Of a stretch of DNA of 64,000 nucleotides, positions 16,131 to 24,528 are shown in pieces. The stretch's first letter is position 1, and each line of letters starts with the position of its first letter. Location: assembly GCF_044596045.1 (NCBI RefSeq), contig NZ_CP138995.1:3286001-3350000 (forward strand), given 5' to 3'. The notes under the pieces were generated by a model, which was not told the DNA's origin, ran no database searches, and saw only the letters and a list, made by a program, of their open reading frames with translations. Made by a program: the position numbers and the translations under genes. Origin of the DNA: Flagellimonas sp947499585. Its GTDB lineage: Bacteria > Bacteroidota > Bacteroidia > Flavobacteriales > Flavobacteriaceae.

Positions 16131-16844
16131 ATGGATAGAAGAAAAAGTTTAAAATCAATTTTACTTGGTGGAGTGGCCAGCGGATTGGCTATTCACGGTT
16201 GCAATCCAAAACCTGCAGAGACTGTTGATGAACTTATACCTGCTGAAAAAAATATTTATGGCAGAACTCCAAAGGAGAAAAAGTTAGATAAAGAATTACA
16301 TGCCAAGGCTTTTTTCAACGAACATGAAATGAATACCATAAGTGTTCTTTGCAATTTAATTTTACCAGCTAATGAAAGGTTTGGCAGCACAACAGATGCA
16401 GAAGTTCCGGATTTAATTGAATTCATGGCCAAAGATATTCCAGAATTGCAAACTCCCCTACGTGGTGGTCTTATGTGGCTTGATCATAAATGTAATACAG
16501 ATTTCAACCTAATGTTTAAATCCGCATCTGAAGAACAGCAAAAATCTATTTTAGATACAATTGCCTATCCAGATGCAGCCGTACCTGAAGAAGAACATCC
16601 ATTGGAAATACAGTTTTTTTCTTTGATGAGAAATTTAACCCTAACAGGATATTACACTTCAAAAATAGGCATTGAAGAGCTGGGTTATAAAGGGAATATG
16701 CCCAATGTTTGGAATGGTGTTCCAGAAGAAGTACTAGCGCAACATAATGTAGCTTATGATGATGATTGGCTGGCAAAATGTGTAGACCAAAGCAAGAGAG
16801 GTACTATAGCGGAATGGGATGAAAATGGAAACTTATTGACCTAA
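16131..16844 (+). CDS. Gluconate 2-dehydrogenase subunit 3-family protein (Tat-type small subunit)
   Basis: A 237-residue protein with a twin-arginine-like start DRRKSLKSILLGG followed by a hydrophobic stretch and a Cys (HGC) at about residue 24, so probably a Tat-exported lipoprotein. The body (HEMNTISVLCNLILPAN, DVPDLIEF-like, MWLDHKC, NLTLTGYYTSKIGIEELGYKGN) is the GDH subunit 3 fold. Translationally adjacent to the GMC subunit (3 bp gap). It is expected to form the periplasmic dehydrogenase complex with it. Confidence 0.85.
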   Translation: MDRRKSLKSILLGGVASGLAIHGCNPKPAETVDELIPAEKNIYGRTPKEKKLDKELHAKAFFNEHEMNTISVLCNLILPANERFGSTTDAEVPDLIEFMAKDIPELQTPLRGGLMWLDHKCNTDFNLMFKSASEEQQKSILDTIAYPDAAVPEEEHPLEIQFFSLMRNLTLTGYYTSKIGIEELGYKGNMPNVWNGVPEEVLAQHNVAYDDDWLAKCVDQSKRGTIAEWDENGNLLT

Positions 16845-16975
16845 CTATGCCTTATTAAAATCGAGAAGATTGAATAACACTGATTTCTCAAGTTCGAAAA
16901 AACAATCTCACTTGGTTTGGAACATAAATTTTACCGATATTTGTCTTCAAATTTACCATCCTTTTTTAGGTACTA

Positions 16976-17000
16976 AAAGTTAAGTCTAAGACTTAACTTT
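16976..17000. terminator. 25-bp near-perfect palindrome (likely terminator or operator)
   Basis: Two 12-bp arms, AAAGTTAAGTCT and AGACTTAACTTT, around a single A, followed by ATTTGTTTT. It lies 131 bp after the dehydrogenase pair and 24 bp before tRNA-Leu. Hairpin plus T-rich tail suits a weak terminator of the dehydrogenase operon; a protein-binding palindrome is the alternative. Confidence 0.5.
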
Positions 17001-17023
17001 ATTTGTTTTCAATCCTAAAACTT

Positions 17024-17107
17024 GCCCACGTGGTGGAATTGGTAGACACGCTACCTTGAGGGGGTAGTGTTCGAAAGGACGTGCTGGTTCGACTCCAGTC
17101 GTGGGCA
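17024..17107 (+). tRNA. tRNA-Leu(GAG)
   Basis: Acceptor arms GCCCACG / CGTGGGC with discriminator A, class II long variable arm, anticodon stem CTACC / GGTAG with loop TTGAGGG giving anticodon GAG, T arm with TTCGACT. CCA is not encoded, usual for this phylum. 84 nt. Confidence 0.95.
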
Positions 17108-17108
17108 C

Positions 17109-17136
17109 AAAACCGCATTTAATTGCGGTTTTTTTG
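17109..17136 (+). terminator. Terminator of tRNA-Leu
   Basis: AAACCGCA / TGCGGTTT hairpin (TTTAAT loop) followed by a T7 run directly after the tRNA. Confidence 0.85.
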
Positions 17137-17171
17137 TTTGGCCTTGTTTTTCCAAAAACTTCTAGATTAGC

Positions 17172-17196
17172 TAAGCAAAGTCATACTCATTGCTTA
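17172..17196. promoter_or_regulatory. Inverted repeat upstream of the MerR gene (operator candidate)
   Basis: TAAGCAA and TTGCTTA separated by 11 bp, about 80 bp upstream of the regulator ATG. The layout suits a dimeric regulator site and could be bound by the adjacent MerR/CarH-like protein. Not otherwise supported. Confidence 0.35.
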
Positions 17197-17246
17197 AACT
17201 CTTTCAAATTTTATAGGTATAAATTAGGCCAACTACTTTAAAATTG

Positions 17247-17254
17247 TAAATTTG
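17247..17254 (+). promoter_or_regulatory. Bacteroidota-type -7 element TAAATTTG
   Basis: Matches the TAnnTTTG consensus of the phylum's major sigma factor, 22 bp before the ATG at 17276. No convincing -33 TTG partner was found. It argues against the in-frame TTG at 17252 as the start codon. Confidence 0.4.
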
Positions 17255-17275
17255 TTTAACGTTTATATTCAAAAG

Positions 17276-18175
17276 ATGAACAATGTGAAAAAGTCCTTCA
17301 GTATTCGAGATATGGAAAACCTTTCTGGAATTAAGGCACATACCATACGAATTTGGGAAAAAAGATATAATTTGTTTACACCTGAAAGGACTACCACAAA
17401 CATAAGGACATATAGTTTGGGTAGTTTACAAAAGCTATTGAATATTACTTTGCTCTATAATAGTGGTTATAAAATCTCTAAAATAGCCAAATTAGAAGAC
17501 ACCAATATACCAGTAATGGTCAGGGAAATCGTTTCAAATAATAGCGAAAAAAGTCATGCCATCAATGCGTTTAAGCTGGCCATGATTAATTTTGACCAAA
17601 CACTGTTTCTAAACACATACAATAGCCTATTATCTGAAAGATCATTCAGAGATATCTTCAATGAAGTATTTATTCCGTTGTTGAATGAACTTGGACTTTT
17701 ATGGCAAACGGACACCATTAGCCCTGCCCATGAACATTTTATCACTCATTTAATCAAGCAAAAAATATATATCAATACGGAGAAGCTTCAAATGGTTGAG
17801 CCTACCCAAAAGGATAAGGTATTTACGCTCTTTTTACCAGAAAATGAAATACATGAAATTGGGTTACTGTATCTCAATTATGAAATTACCTTAAGGGGCT
17901 ATAAATCTATCTACCTTGGTCAGACTATGCCTATTGAAAGTTTGGTGGATTTGCTTAAATACTACAGCAATGTGCACTTTGTATCTTACTTTACGGTTTC
18001 ACCAACAAAAGATGACTTAACTTCTTATTTTCACAAATTTTCCAAGACCTTAAACATGTCTGGTAATTCTAAACTTTTTGTTCTAGGACATCAAATTCAA
18101 TATGTTTCTCAGGACGAACTTCCAACCTATGTAAAGACCTTTAATTCCATTGAGCACCTTATGGATTCTCTTTGA
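17276..18175 (+). CDS. MerR-family regulator with B12-binding photoreceptor signature (CarH/LitR-like)
   Basis: A 299-residue protein: N-terminal MerR winged helix (SIRDMENLSGIKAHTIRIWEKRYNL, about 8-34), helical bundle and a cobalamin-binding Rossmann domain. With the ATG at 17276, W143, E153 and H154 form W-x9-EH (in LLWQTD...SPAHEHF), and H193 lies in NEIHEIG, equivalent to the DxHxxG lower axial ligand. Characterised CarH uses W131, E141, H142 and H177 with the same W-to-EH spacing to bind 5'-deoxyadenosylcobalamin and respond to light. It stands 20 bp before crtI, the typical CarH position, so light-controlled repression of carotenoid genes is likely. The in-frame TTG at 17252 would add 8 residues and overlaps a promoter-like element. 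Confidence 0.85.
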   Translation: MNNVKKSFSIRDMENLSGIKAHTIRIWEKRYNLFTPERTTTNIRTYSLGSLQKLLNITLLYNSGYKISKIAKLEDTNIPVMVREIVSNNSEKSHAINAFKLAMINFDQTLFLNTYNSLLSERSFRDIFNEVFIPLLNELGLLWQTDTISPAHEHFITHLIKQKIYINTEKLQMVEPTQKDKVFTLFLPENEIHEIGLLYLNYEITLRGYKSIYLGQTMPIESLVDLLKYYSNVHFVSYFTVSPTKDDLTSYFHKFSKTLNMSGNSKLFVLGHQIQYVSQDELPTYVKTFNSIEHLMDSL

Positions 18176-18195
18176 TGAACCCCTAACCTACTAAA

Positions 18196-19659
18196 ATGAA
18201 AAATGCTATTGTAATCGGTTCTGGATTTTCTTCGCTTTCAGCTTCTTGCTACTTGGCTAAGGCCGGATTTAGTGTTACAATTTTTGAAAAAAACAGTACC
18301 GTTGGTGGTAGAGCAAGGCAATTGATCAAAGATGGGTTTACTTTTGATATTGGGCCCAGTTGGTACTGGATGCCCGATATTTTTGACAAGTTCTTTGCGG
18401 ATTTTGATAAGAAAACTTCGGATTACTATCAATTGGACAAGTTGAGTCCTGCGTACAAAATCTTTTTTGATGATGATGTAATTACCATAGGAGATTGCAT
18501 GGATAAAATATGTGAAGAATTTGAAAGGATTGAACCTGGTAGTGGACCGCACCTCAAGAACTTCATTGGTAAGGCGCAGAAAAATTATGACATTGCCATC
18601 AATAAAGTTGTTTTACGTCCCGGCCTATCACCTCTAGAATTGGTGACTAAAGAAACGGTTCTTAGAGTTGATCAATTCTTTAAAACAATAAGCCAAGAAG
18701 TCCGTAAACGCTTTAAAAATCCAAAGTTGATTTCAACGCTAGAGTTTCCAGTGCTTTTTTTAGGTGCTAAACCAAGTAAGACCCCTTCCTTTTATAGCTT
18801 TATGAATTTTGCCGACTTTGGATTGGGAACATGGCACCCAAAAGGAGGCATGTACGAAATTATAAAAGCCATGAAGAACCTAGCCGAAGAATTGGGAGTA
18901 AAGTTCTGCACAAATTGCGCAGTGGATAAAATTCTTGTTTCTGATGGAAAAGCATCAGGAATAAACACTAATGGTGAAAATTTTGAGGCTGATGTCGTAA
19001 TCAGTGGTGCAGATTACCATCATTCCGAAACACTTTTAGATAAAAACTATAGACAATACTCTGAAACCTATTGGGACAAGAAAACCTATGCCCCTTCCTC
19101 TCTCCTCTTCTACATAGGTTTCTCTAAAAAGCTAAAAAATATTGAACACCACAATCTGTTTTTCGACACAGATTTTGAAAAACATGCACAGGAAATTTAC
19201 GATGACCCGCAATGGCCGAGCAATCCATTGTTCTATGCAAATTTTCCTTCAGTAACAGATTCTTCAATGGCTCCAAAAGATTATGAGACTGGCTTTTTTC
19301 TGGTTCCAATAGCTCCAGGCCTTGAAGATACTCCACAATTAAGGTCCCAATATTTTGATATTATCATAGACAGATTCGAAAAGCGTACAGGACAGGATGT
19401 GAAAAATTTCATTATCTTCAAAGAGAGTTTCTGTGTGAATGACTTTATTGAGCAATACAATTCTTATAAAGGTAATGCCTATGGCATGGCAAATACACTA
19501 CGGCAAACCGCTTTTTTAAGACCCAACCTCAAAAGTAGCAAAGTAAAAAATTTGTTTTTTACAGGTCAGTTGACTGTTCCAGGTCCCGGTGTTCCACCAT
19601 CTTTAATTTCAGGAAAATTAGTATCTGACTTGATAACCAAAAAAAACTTAGCCAGATGA
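18196..19659 (+). CDS. crtI: Phytoene desaturase CrtI
   Basis: A 487-residue FAD enzyme converting phytoene to lycopene. Dinucleotide fold VIGSGFSSLSASCYLAKAG at the N-terminus with FEKN(S)TVGGRAR, GPSWYWMPDIFDKFF block, and the C-terminal bacterial CrtI signature TGQLTVPGPGVPPSLISGK. First gene of crtI-crtB-crtZ; overlaps crtB by 4 bp (ATGA). Confidence 0.95.
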   Translation: MKNAIVIGSGFSSLSASCYLAKAGFSVTIFEKNSTVGGRARQLIKDGFTFDIGPSWYWMPDIFDKFFADFDKKTSDYYQLDKLSPAYKIFFDDDVITIGDCMDKICEEFERIEPGSGPHLKNFIGKAQKNYDIAINKVVLRPGLSPLELVTKETVLRVDQFFKTISQEVRKRFKNPKLISTLEFPVLFLGAKPSKTPSFYSFMNFADFGLGTWHPKGGMYEIIKAMKNLAEELGVKFCTNCAVDKILVSDGKASGINTNGENFEADVVISGADYHHSETLLDKNYRQYSETYWDKKTYAPSSLLFYIGFSKKLKNIEHHNLFFDTDFEKHAQEIYDDPQWPSNPLFYANFPSVTDSSMAPKDYETGFFLVPIAPGLEDTPQLRSQYFDIIIDRFEKRTGQDVKNFIIFKESFCVNDFIEQYNSYKGNAYGMANTLRQTAFLRPNLKSSKVKNLFFTGQLTVPGPGVPPSLISGKLVSDLITKKNLAR

Positions 19660-20495
19660 AAACTATTTTTGATAGCGTATCCTATAGTTGTAGCAAAATT
19701 GTAACAGAAACTTACAGTACTTCGTTCTCTTTGGCCACAAAAATGTTATCTACCTCTATACGAGCGGATATTTATAACATTTATGGGTTTGTTCGTTTTG
19801 CTGATGAGATTGTAGATACTTTTCATGACTATAACAAAAAAGAGCTTTTTGAGAATTTTGAAAAAGCAATGGAAGATGCTATAGCAAACAGAATCAGCTT
19901 GAACCCTATTCTCAATTCTTTTCAGAACACCTATCATAAATATGATATTCCGCATCATTTGATTGAAGCTTTCATGAAAAGTATGCGAATGGACCTCTCT
20001 AAGAAAAAGTATAACACTTTTGAAGAGTATCAAGAGTACATTTATGGTTCTGCCGATGTGGTTGGCTTAATGTGTCTTTGTGTTTTCGTCAATGGGGATA
20101 AAGAAAAGTATGAAGACCTAAAAGTACCGGCAATGGCACTGGGTTCAGCTTTTCAAAAGGTAAATTTTCTACGTGATTTAAAAGCGGATTATGAAGTTCT
20201 GGATCGCACTTATTTCCCAAACACAAATCTGATGGAGTTGGATGAAACTTCCAAAAAAAGAATTGTAGACGAGATAAAGGCTGACTTCTCCGTAGGTTAC
20301 ACCGGTATAGTGAAACTGCCAGATGAAGCAAAGTTTGGGGTCTATACTGCCTATAAATATTATAATAAACTTCTTAAAAAGTTGCAAAGCACGCCACCTC
20401 TTGAAATAAAAAATACGCGGATTCGCGTTTCAAATTATCAAAAATTCGGACTTTTGGCACAGTCCTATGTTAATTATAAACTACAACTCTTCTAA
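19656..20495 (+). CDS. crtB: Phytoene synthase CrtB
   Basis: A 279-residue squalene/phytoene synthase condensing two GGPP. The two Asp-rich motifs are present: D50-EIV-D54 and D174-LKA-D178 in NFLRDLKADYE, plus YCTSFSLA-like TYSTSFSLA and the DRTYFP segment. Start overlaps crtI; crtZ begins directly after the stop. Confidence 0.95.
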   Translation: MKTIFDSVSYSCSKIVTETYSTSFSLATKMLSTSIRADIYNIYGFVRFADEIVDTFHDYNKKELFENFEKAMEDAIANRISLNPILNSFQNTYHKYDIPHHLIEAFMKSMRMDLSKKKYNTFEEYQEYIYGSADVVGLMCLCVFVNGDKEKYEDLKVPAMALGSAFQKVNFLRDLKADYEVLDRTYFPNTNLMELDETSKKRIVDEIKADFSVGYTGIVKLPDEAKFGVYTAYKYYNKLLKKLQSTPPLEIKNTRIRVSNYQKFGLLAQSYVNYKLQLF

Positions 20496-20948
20496 ATGAA
20501 AGTGGCACTTTGGATTCTTATCTTTTTTGGAACTTTTTCCATAATGGAATTTATGGCTTGGTTTACACATAAATATGTAATGCATGGTTTTTTATGGAGT
20601 CTACATAAAGATCACCATAAAAAAGACCATGACTCATGGTTTGAAAGAAACGATGCATTCTTCATTTTTTATGCAATTGTAAGTATGGTTTGTTTTTATT
20701 TAGGAGCGGAAACCAGTTTTTGGTACGGCTGGCCTCTCGGTTTTGGTATTCTAGCCTATGGTATTGCCTATTTCTTTGTTCATGACATTTTTATACATCA
20801 ACGTTTTAAAATGTTTAGAAATGCCAATAACTGGTATGCAAGGGGAGTTAGAAGAGCTCATAAAATACACCACAAACATTTGGGCAAAGAAAAAGGAGAA
20901 TGCTTTGGGATGCTGTTTGTTCCCTTCAAATACTTTAAAAAGGCCTAG
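20496..20948 (+). CDS. crtZ: Beta-carotene hydroxylase CrtZ
   Basis: A 150-residue membrane di-iron hydroxylase (fatty acid hydroxylase superfamily) adding 3-OH groups to beta-carotene to give zeaxanthin. His motifs: H25/H30 (THKYVMH), H37-H41 and H45 (HKDHHKKDH), H96/H101 (HDIFIH) and H122-H128 (HKIHHKH). Starts at the crtB stop. The lycopene cyclase needed between CrtI and CrtZ is not in the window. Confidence 0.93.
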   Translation: MKVALWILIFFGTFSIMEFMAWFTHKYVMHGFLWSLHKDHHKKDHDSWFERNDAFFIFYAIVSMVCFYLGAETSFWYGWPLGFGILAYGIAYFFVHDIFIHQRFKMFRNANNWYARGVRRAHKIHHKHLGKEKGECFGMLFVPFKYFKKA

Positions 20949-20956
20949 ATAATACC

Positions 20957-21517
20957 TTATTCCAGCAAAAGCTCATCCAATACATTTCTTGTGCTTGCAG
21001 AATTCCAGTCTGCCACCCCTTTCTCGGCAATCACTAACTGCCCAGATTTACTTAAAATATAGGTTGCAGGTATACTTTTAGACACCAATAACTCAGGCGT
21101 TTTGGATGCTTCAAAATAGACCGGTAATTGATAGTTTTTCTTTTCAAGGAAAGTGGTCACTTTATTTTTTTTATCATTGGCAACAAAAGCAAAAACTACC
21201 TCGTCTTTATAATCTTTGTGCAATGCCACTAAGCTAGGAAGTTCAGCAACACATGGTGGGCACCAAGTAGCCCAAAGGTTTACAACAACTACTCTTCCTT
21301 TACTTGATTCAAAATCAAATCTATTTCCATCCAAATCAACAAGGTCCCAATCATAATTTTTGAGCGTTTTCCTTTCCTCAACTTTAATAACAGAAGCACT
21401 GGTTGAGAAGAGCTTACCTACAAAAACACGAAGATGAAAACCTACCGGAGTAAACAAAATGAGAATAATGGCCAATATCCAAATACCATTACCAATCCGT
21501 TCTTTGGAAAGTTTCAT
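20957..21517 (-). CDS. TlpA/ResA-like membrane-anchored thioredoxin
   Basis: A 186-residue protein with an N-terminal membrane anchor (about 11-25) and a periplasmic thioredoxin fold; active site WCPPC with C86 and C89, later cis-Pro block SIPATYIL. A thiol-disulfide reductase, probably reducing periplasmic proteins or haem/copper apoproteins. Lies 2 bp after a paralogue of the same length whose first Cys is lost; the two form an operon. Convergent with crtZ. Confidence 0.85.
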   Translation of the reverse strand: MKLSKERIGNGIWILAIILILFTPVGFHLRVFVGKLFSTSASVIKVEERKTLKNYDWDLVDLDGNRFDFESSKGRVVVVNLWATWCPPCVAELPSLVALHKDYKDEVVFAFVANDKKNKVTTFLEKKNYQLPVYFEASKTPELLVSKSIPATYILSKSGQLVIAEKGVADWNSASTRNVLDELLLE

Positions 21518-21519
21518 TC

Positions 21520-22080
21520 TTATTTAGCAATTAGTTTATCCAAGAGGTTATATACTTTTGAAGAGTCCCAATCCGCTATTTTTTGTTTATAGATTACTAT
21601 GTTCCCAGATTTATCTATTAAATAAGAAGAAGGAACCTCATCAGGATTAATAGGTGTCTTTTCGCCAATTATCAAATAGGTTACAGGGAATGTGAACCCA
21701 TGCTTTTCCATAAACTCTTCTACAGGCGGTCTATTTTCGTTAGTAATGATATAGAAGTCTATTTTACCCTGGTACTTATCATACATACTTTGAATACTTG
21801 ACAATTCCGCCTCACACGGTAATCGCCATGAAGCCCAAAGGTTAATAAAAACTACGTTTCCTTTAGATTTTTTAAAGTTGAAAAAATTCCAGTCTGCATC
21901 TTTTAACTTCCAATCATAATCTGCTATTTTTTCCCTGTTTGCCTCTTCTATGACCGGTGGAGAGAATGAAAATAATCGATTCAATAAAATCTTACCATAA
22001 TGTCCCATCGGCGTGACAAAGAATGAAAGTATAAAAAGCATCACAGCAATGTTCAATATGGTCTTTTTATTAATCTTCAT
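21520..22080 (-). CDS. TlpA-like thioredoxin-fold protein lacking the first redox Cys
   Basis: Same length (186) and architecture as the gene immediately downstream: N-terminal anchor (about 8-25), thioredoxin domain. At the active-site position it reads W-R86-L-P-C89 instead of WCPPC, so the resolving pair is broken while C89, E/AELSS and the PSSYLID cis-Pro block remain. It cannot be a normal dithiol oxidoreductase; it may act as a mono-thiol protein, a scaffold, or be decaying. Clearly a tandem duplicate of its neighbour. Confidence 0.8.
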   Translation of the reverse strand: MKINKKTILNIAVMLFILSFFVTPMGHYGKILLNRLFSFSPPVIEEANREKIADYDWKLKDADWNFFNFKKSKGNVVFINLWASWRLPCEAELSSIQSMYDKYQGKIDFYIITNENRPPVEEFMEKHGFTFPVTYLIIGEKTPINPDEVPSSYLIDKSGNIVIYKQKIADWDSSKVYNLLDKLIAK

Positions 22081-22102
22081 GTATTATGGTTTTATTAAAA
22101 CT

Positions 22103-22133
22103 AAAAACTCCTGATGCAATATCAGGAGTTTTT
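22103..22133. terminator. Terminator after aconitase gene
   Basis: Perfect hairpin AAAAACTCCTGAT / ATCAGGAGTTTTT with GCAAT loop, downstream of the acn stop and upstream of the TlpA paralogue start on the minus strand; symmetrical A/T runs. Confidence 0.85.
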
Positions 22134-22155
22134 TTAACTATATCTCTATATAGAT

Positions 22156-24426
22156 TTATGCATTTTCTTTTTTAATCACATTTAGAGCAGAACCTTCATT
22201 GAACCATTCAATTTGTGATTGGTTATAGGTATGATTTGCCATAATGTTATCGACGCTACCATCTGCATGCACAACTTCCAATGTTAGTTGTTTGCCAGGA
22301 GCAAAATCCTTAATATCTATAAAGTTGAATGTATCGTCCTCCTGAATTAAATCATAATCATTCTCATTAGCGAAAGTCAAACCTAACATTCCTTGCTTCT
22401 TAAGGTTAGTCTCATGGATTCTAGCAAAAGACTTAACCAATACTGCAGCAACACCTAAATGTCTAGGTTGCATAGCTGCATGTTCTCTTGAAGAGCCTTC
22501 ACCATAGTTGTGGTCTCCAACAACAATAGTCTTAATGCCTTCTTTTTTATATGCCCGCTGCGCATCAGGAACAGCAACATATTCACCTGTCAACTGATTT
22601 TTAACAAAATTGGTCTGCTTGTTAAAAGCGTTAACCGCTCCTATCAAAGTGTTGTTGGCTATATTATCCAAATGTCCTCTGTAGCGCAACCAAGGTCCAG
22701 CCATGGAGATATGGTCCGTGGTACATTTTCCAAATGGCTTAATCAATAATTTTACACCTTGAAGACTTTCTGCTGTAATTGGAACAAAAGGTTCCAAAAG
22801 TTGCAAACGTTCAGATGTTGGTGAAACAACAACTTGTACTCCACTACCATCTTCCATGGGAGCAATGAAACCAGCATCTTCCACTGCAAAACCTTCGGGT
22901 GGCAATTCATACCCACGTGGTTCTGCCAACATCACTTCTTCCCCATCTTCATTGATTAGTTTGTCAGTAATTGGATTAAAATCCAACCTTCCCGCTATGG
23001 CAATAGCAGTGACTAATTCCGGAGAGCCTACAAAAGCAAGCGTGTTAGGGTTTCCATCTGCACGTTTGGCAAAGTTTCTATTAAATGAATGGACAATTGT
23101 ATTTCTTGGTCCATCTGCTGCTTTGTCACCATAACGGTCCCACATTCCAATACAAGGCCCACATGCATTTGCAAAAACCGTTGCCCCTACGTTATTGAAC
23201 GTATCAATAAAGCCATCACGTTCAATGGTATAGCGTACTTGCTCTGAACCTGGAGTTATTGTAAACTCAGACTTCATCTTCAGGTTTTTGTCAGAAACTT
23301 GTTTTGCTAAAGATGCAGCTCTAGAAATATCTTCGTAAGAAGAGTTGGTGCAGGAACCTATCAAACCAACCTCAACATTTAAAGGCCAATCATTTGCTTT
23401 TGCCGCTTCATTCATTTTAGAAATTGGCGTTGCCAGGTCTGGTGTAAAAGGTCCATTCAAATGTGGCTCCAAAGTATCCAAATTGATCTCTATCAACTGG
23501 TCAAAATATTTTTCTGGATCCGCATATACTTCTGCATCCGCAGTTAGGTGCTCTTTTACTTCCAAAGCAGCATCAGCAACATCAGCACGATCCGTTGCTC
23601 TTAAATATCTATCCATGGACTCGTCATAACCAAATGTAGACGTAGTGGCACCTACTTCGGCTCCCATATTGCAAATGGTACCTTTTCCTGTGCAGGACAT
23701 TGATGTAGCGCCTTCGCCAAAATATTCAACAATGGCTCCTGTTCCACCCTTAGCGGTAAGGATATCTGCTACTTTTAAGATTACATCTTTAGGGGCAGTC
23801 CATCCAGATAGTTTTCCTGTTAGCTTTACGCCAATCAGTTTTGGAAATTTTAGTTCCCATGCCATACCAGCCATTACATCCACAGCATCAGCTCCACCAA
23901 CGCCAATAGCAACCATTCCCAATCCACCAGCATTTACTGTATGAGAATCAGTTCCTATCATCATTCCACCTGGGAACGCATAATTTTCCAATACTACTTG
24001 GTGAATTATTCCAGCTCCTGGTTTCCAAAAGCCAATACCGTATTTATTTGAAACGGATTCTAGAAAGTCAAAAACCTCGTTACTAGTCTCGTTTGCTCGT
24101 TTTAAATCTGTTTTTGCGTCAACCTTAGCTTGTATCAAGTGATCACAATGTACCGTAGTCGGCACTGCTACCTTAGGTTTACCTGCATGCATAAATTGCA
24201 ATAGGGCCATTTGCGCCGTAGCATCTTGGCAAGCTACTCTATCCGGGGCAAAATCAACATAATCCTTACCTCTTGAAAATTGTTTACTGGGTGTTCCTTC
24301 CCATAAATGAGAGTATAATATTTTCTCTGAAAGGGTTAAAGGTCTTCCTACTAGTTCACGGGCCTTCTCTATACGCTCCCCCATTGAAGCGTAAACACCC
24401 TTAATCATGTCAATGTCAAATGCCAT
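22156..24426 (-). CDS. acn: Aconitate hydratase
   Basis: A 756-residue aconitase interconverting citrate and isocitrate in the TCA cycle. Fe-S cluster Cys are in GSCTNSSYED (about residue 357) and ANACGPCIGM (about 420-430); substrate block DSHTVNAGGLG and the swivel-domain GDHNYGEGSSREHAAMQPRHLG are present. It resembles the mitochondrial-type enzyme in length and sequence. Single gene followed by a terminator. Confidence 0.96.
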   Translation of the reverse strand: MAFDIDMIKGVYASMGERIEKARELVGRPLTLSEKILYSHLWEGTPSKQFSRGKDYVDFAPDRVACQDATAQMALLQFMHAGKPKVAVPTTVHCDHLIQAKVDAKTDLKRANETSNEVFDFLESVSNKYGIGFWKPGAGIIHQVVLENYAFPGGMMIGTDSHTVNAGGLGMVAIGVGGADAVDVMAGMAWELKFPKLIGVKLTGKLSGWTAPKDVILKVADILTAKGGTGAIVEYFGEGATSMSCTGKGTICNMGAEVGATTSTFGYDESMDRYLRATDRADVADAALEVKEHLTADAEVYADPEKYFDQLIEINLDTLEPHLNGPFTPDLATPISKMNEAAKANDWPLNVEVGLIGSCTNSSYEDISRAASLAKQVSDKNLKMKSEFTITPGSEQVRYTIERDGFIDTFNNVGATVFANACGPCIGMWDRYGDKAADGPRNTIVHSFNRNFAKRADGNPNTLAFVGSPELVTAIAIAGRLDFNPITDKLINEDGEEVMLAEPRGYELPPEGFAVEDAGFIAPMEDGSGVQVVVSPTSERLQLLEPFVPITAESLQGVKLLIKPFGKCTTDHISMAGPWLRYRGHLDNIANNTLIGAVNAFNKQTNFVKNQLTGEYVAVPDAQRAYKKEGIKTIVVGDHNYGEGSSREHAAMQPRHLGVAAVLVKSFARIHETNLKKQGMLGLTFANENDYDLIQEDDTFNFIDIKDFAPGKQLTLEVVHADGSVDNIMANHTYNQSQIEWFNEGSALNVIKKENA

Positions 24427-24528
24427 TCTACAATTGGATTTTAAGATTTCAGTAATTCGGTAAATTTAGTGAAATACCTACGATTTAGGAATTAGAATTA
24501 CCCTAAATAAGTCGGAATGATTTGATAT

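Noticed and set aside
17252..17275. TTG start for the MerR regulator
   Set aside because: It lies in the TAAATTTG promoter-like box; the ATG at 17276 gives the usual MerR N-terminus.
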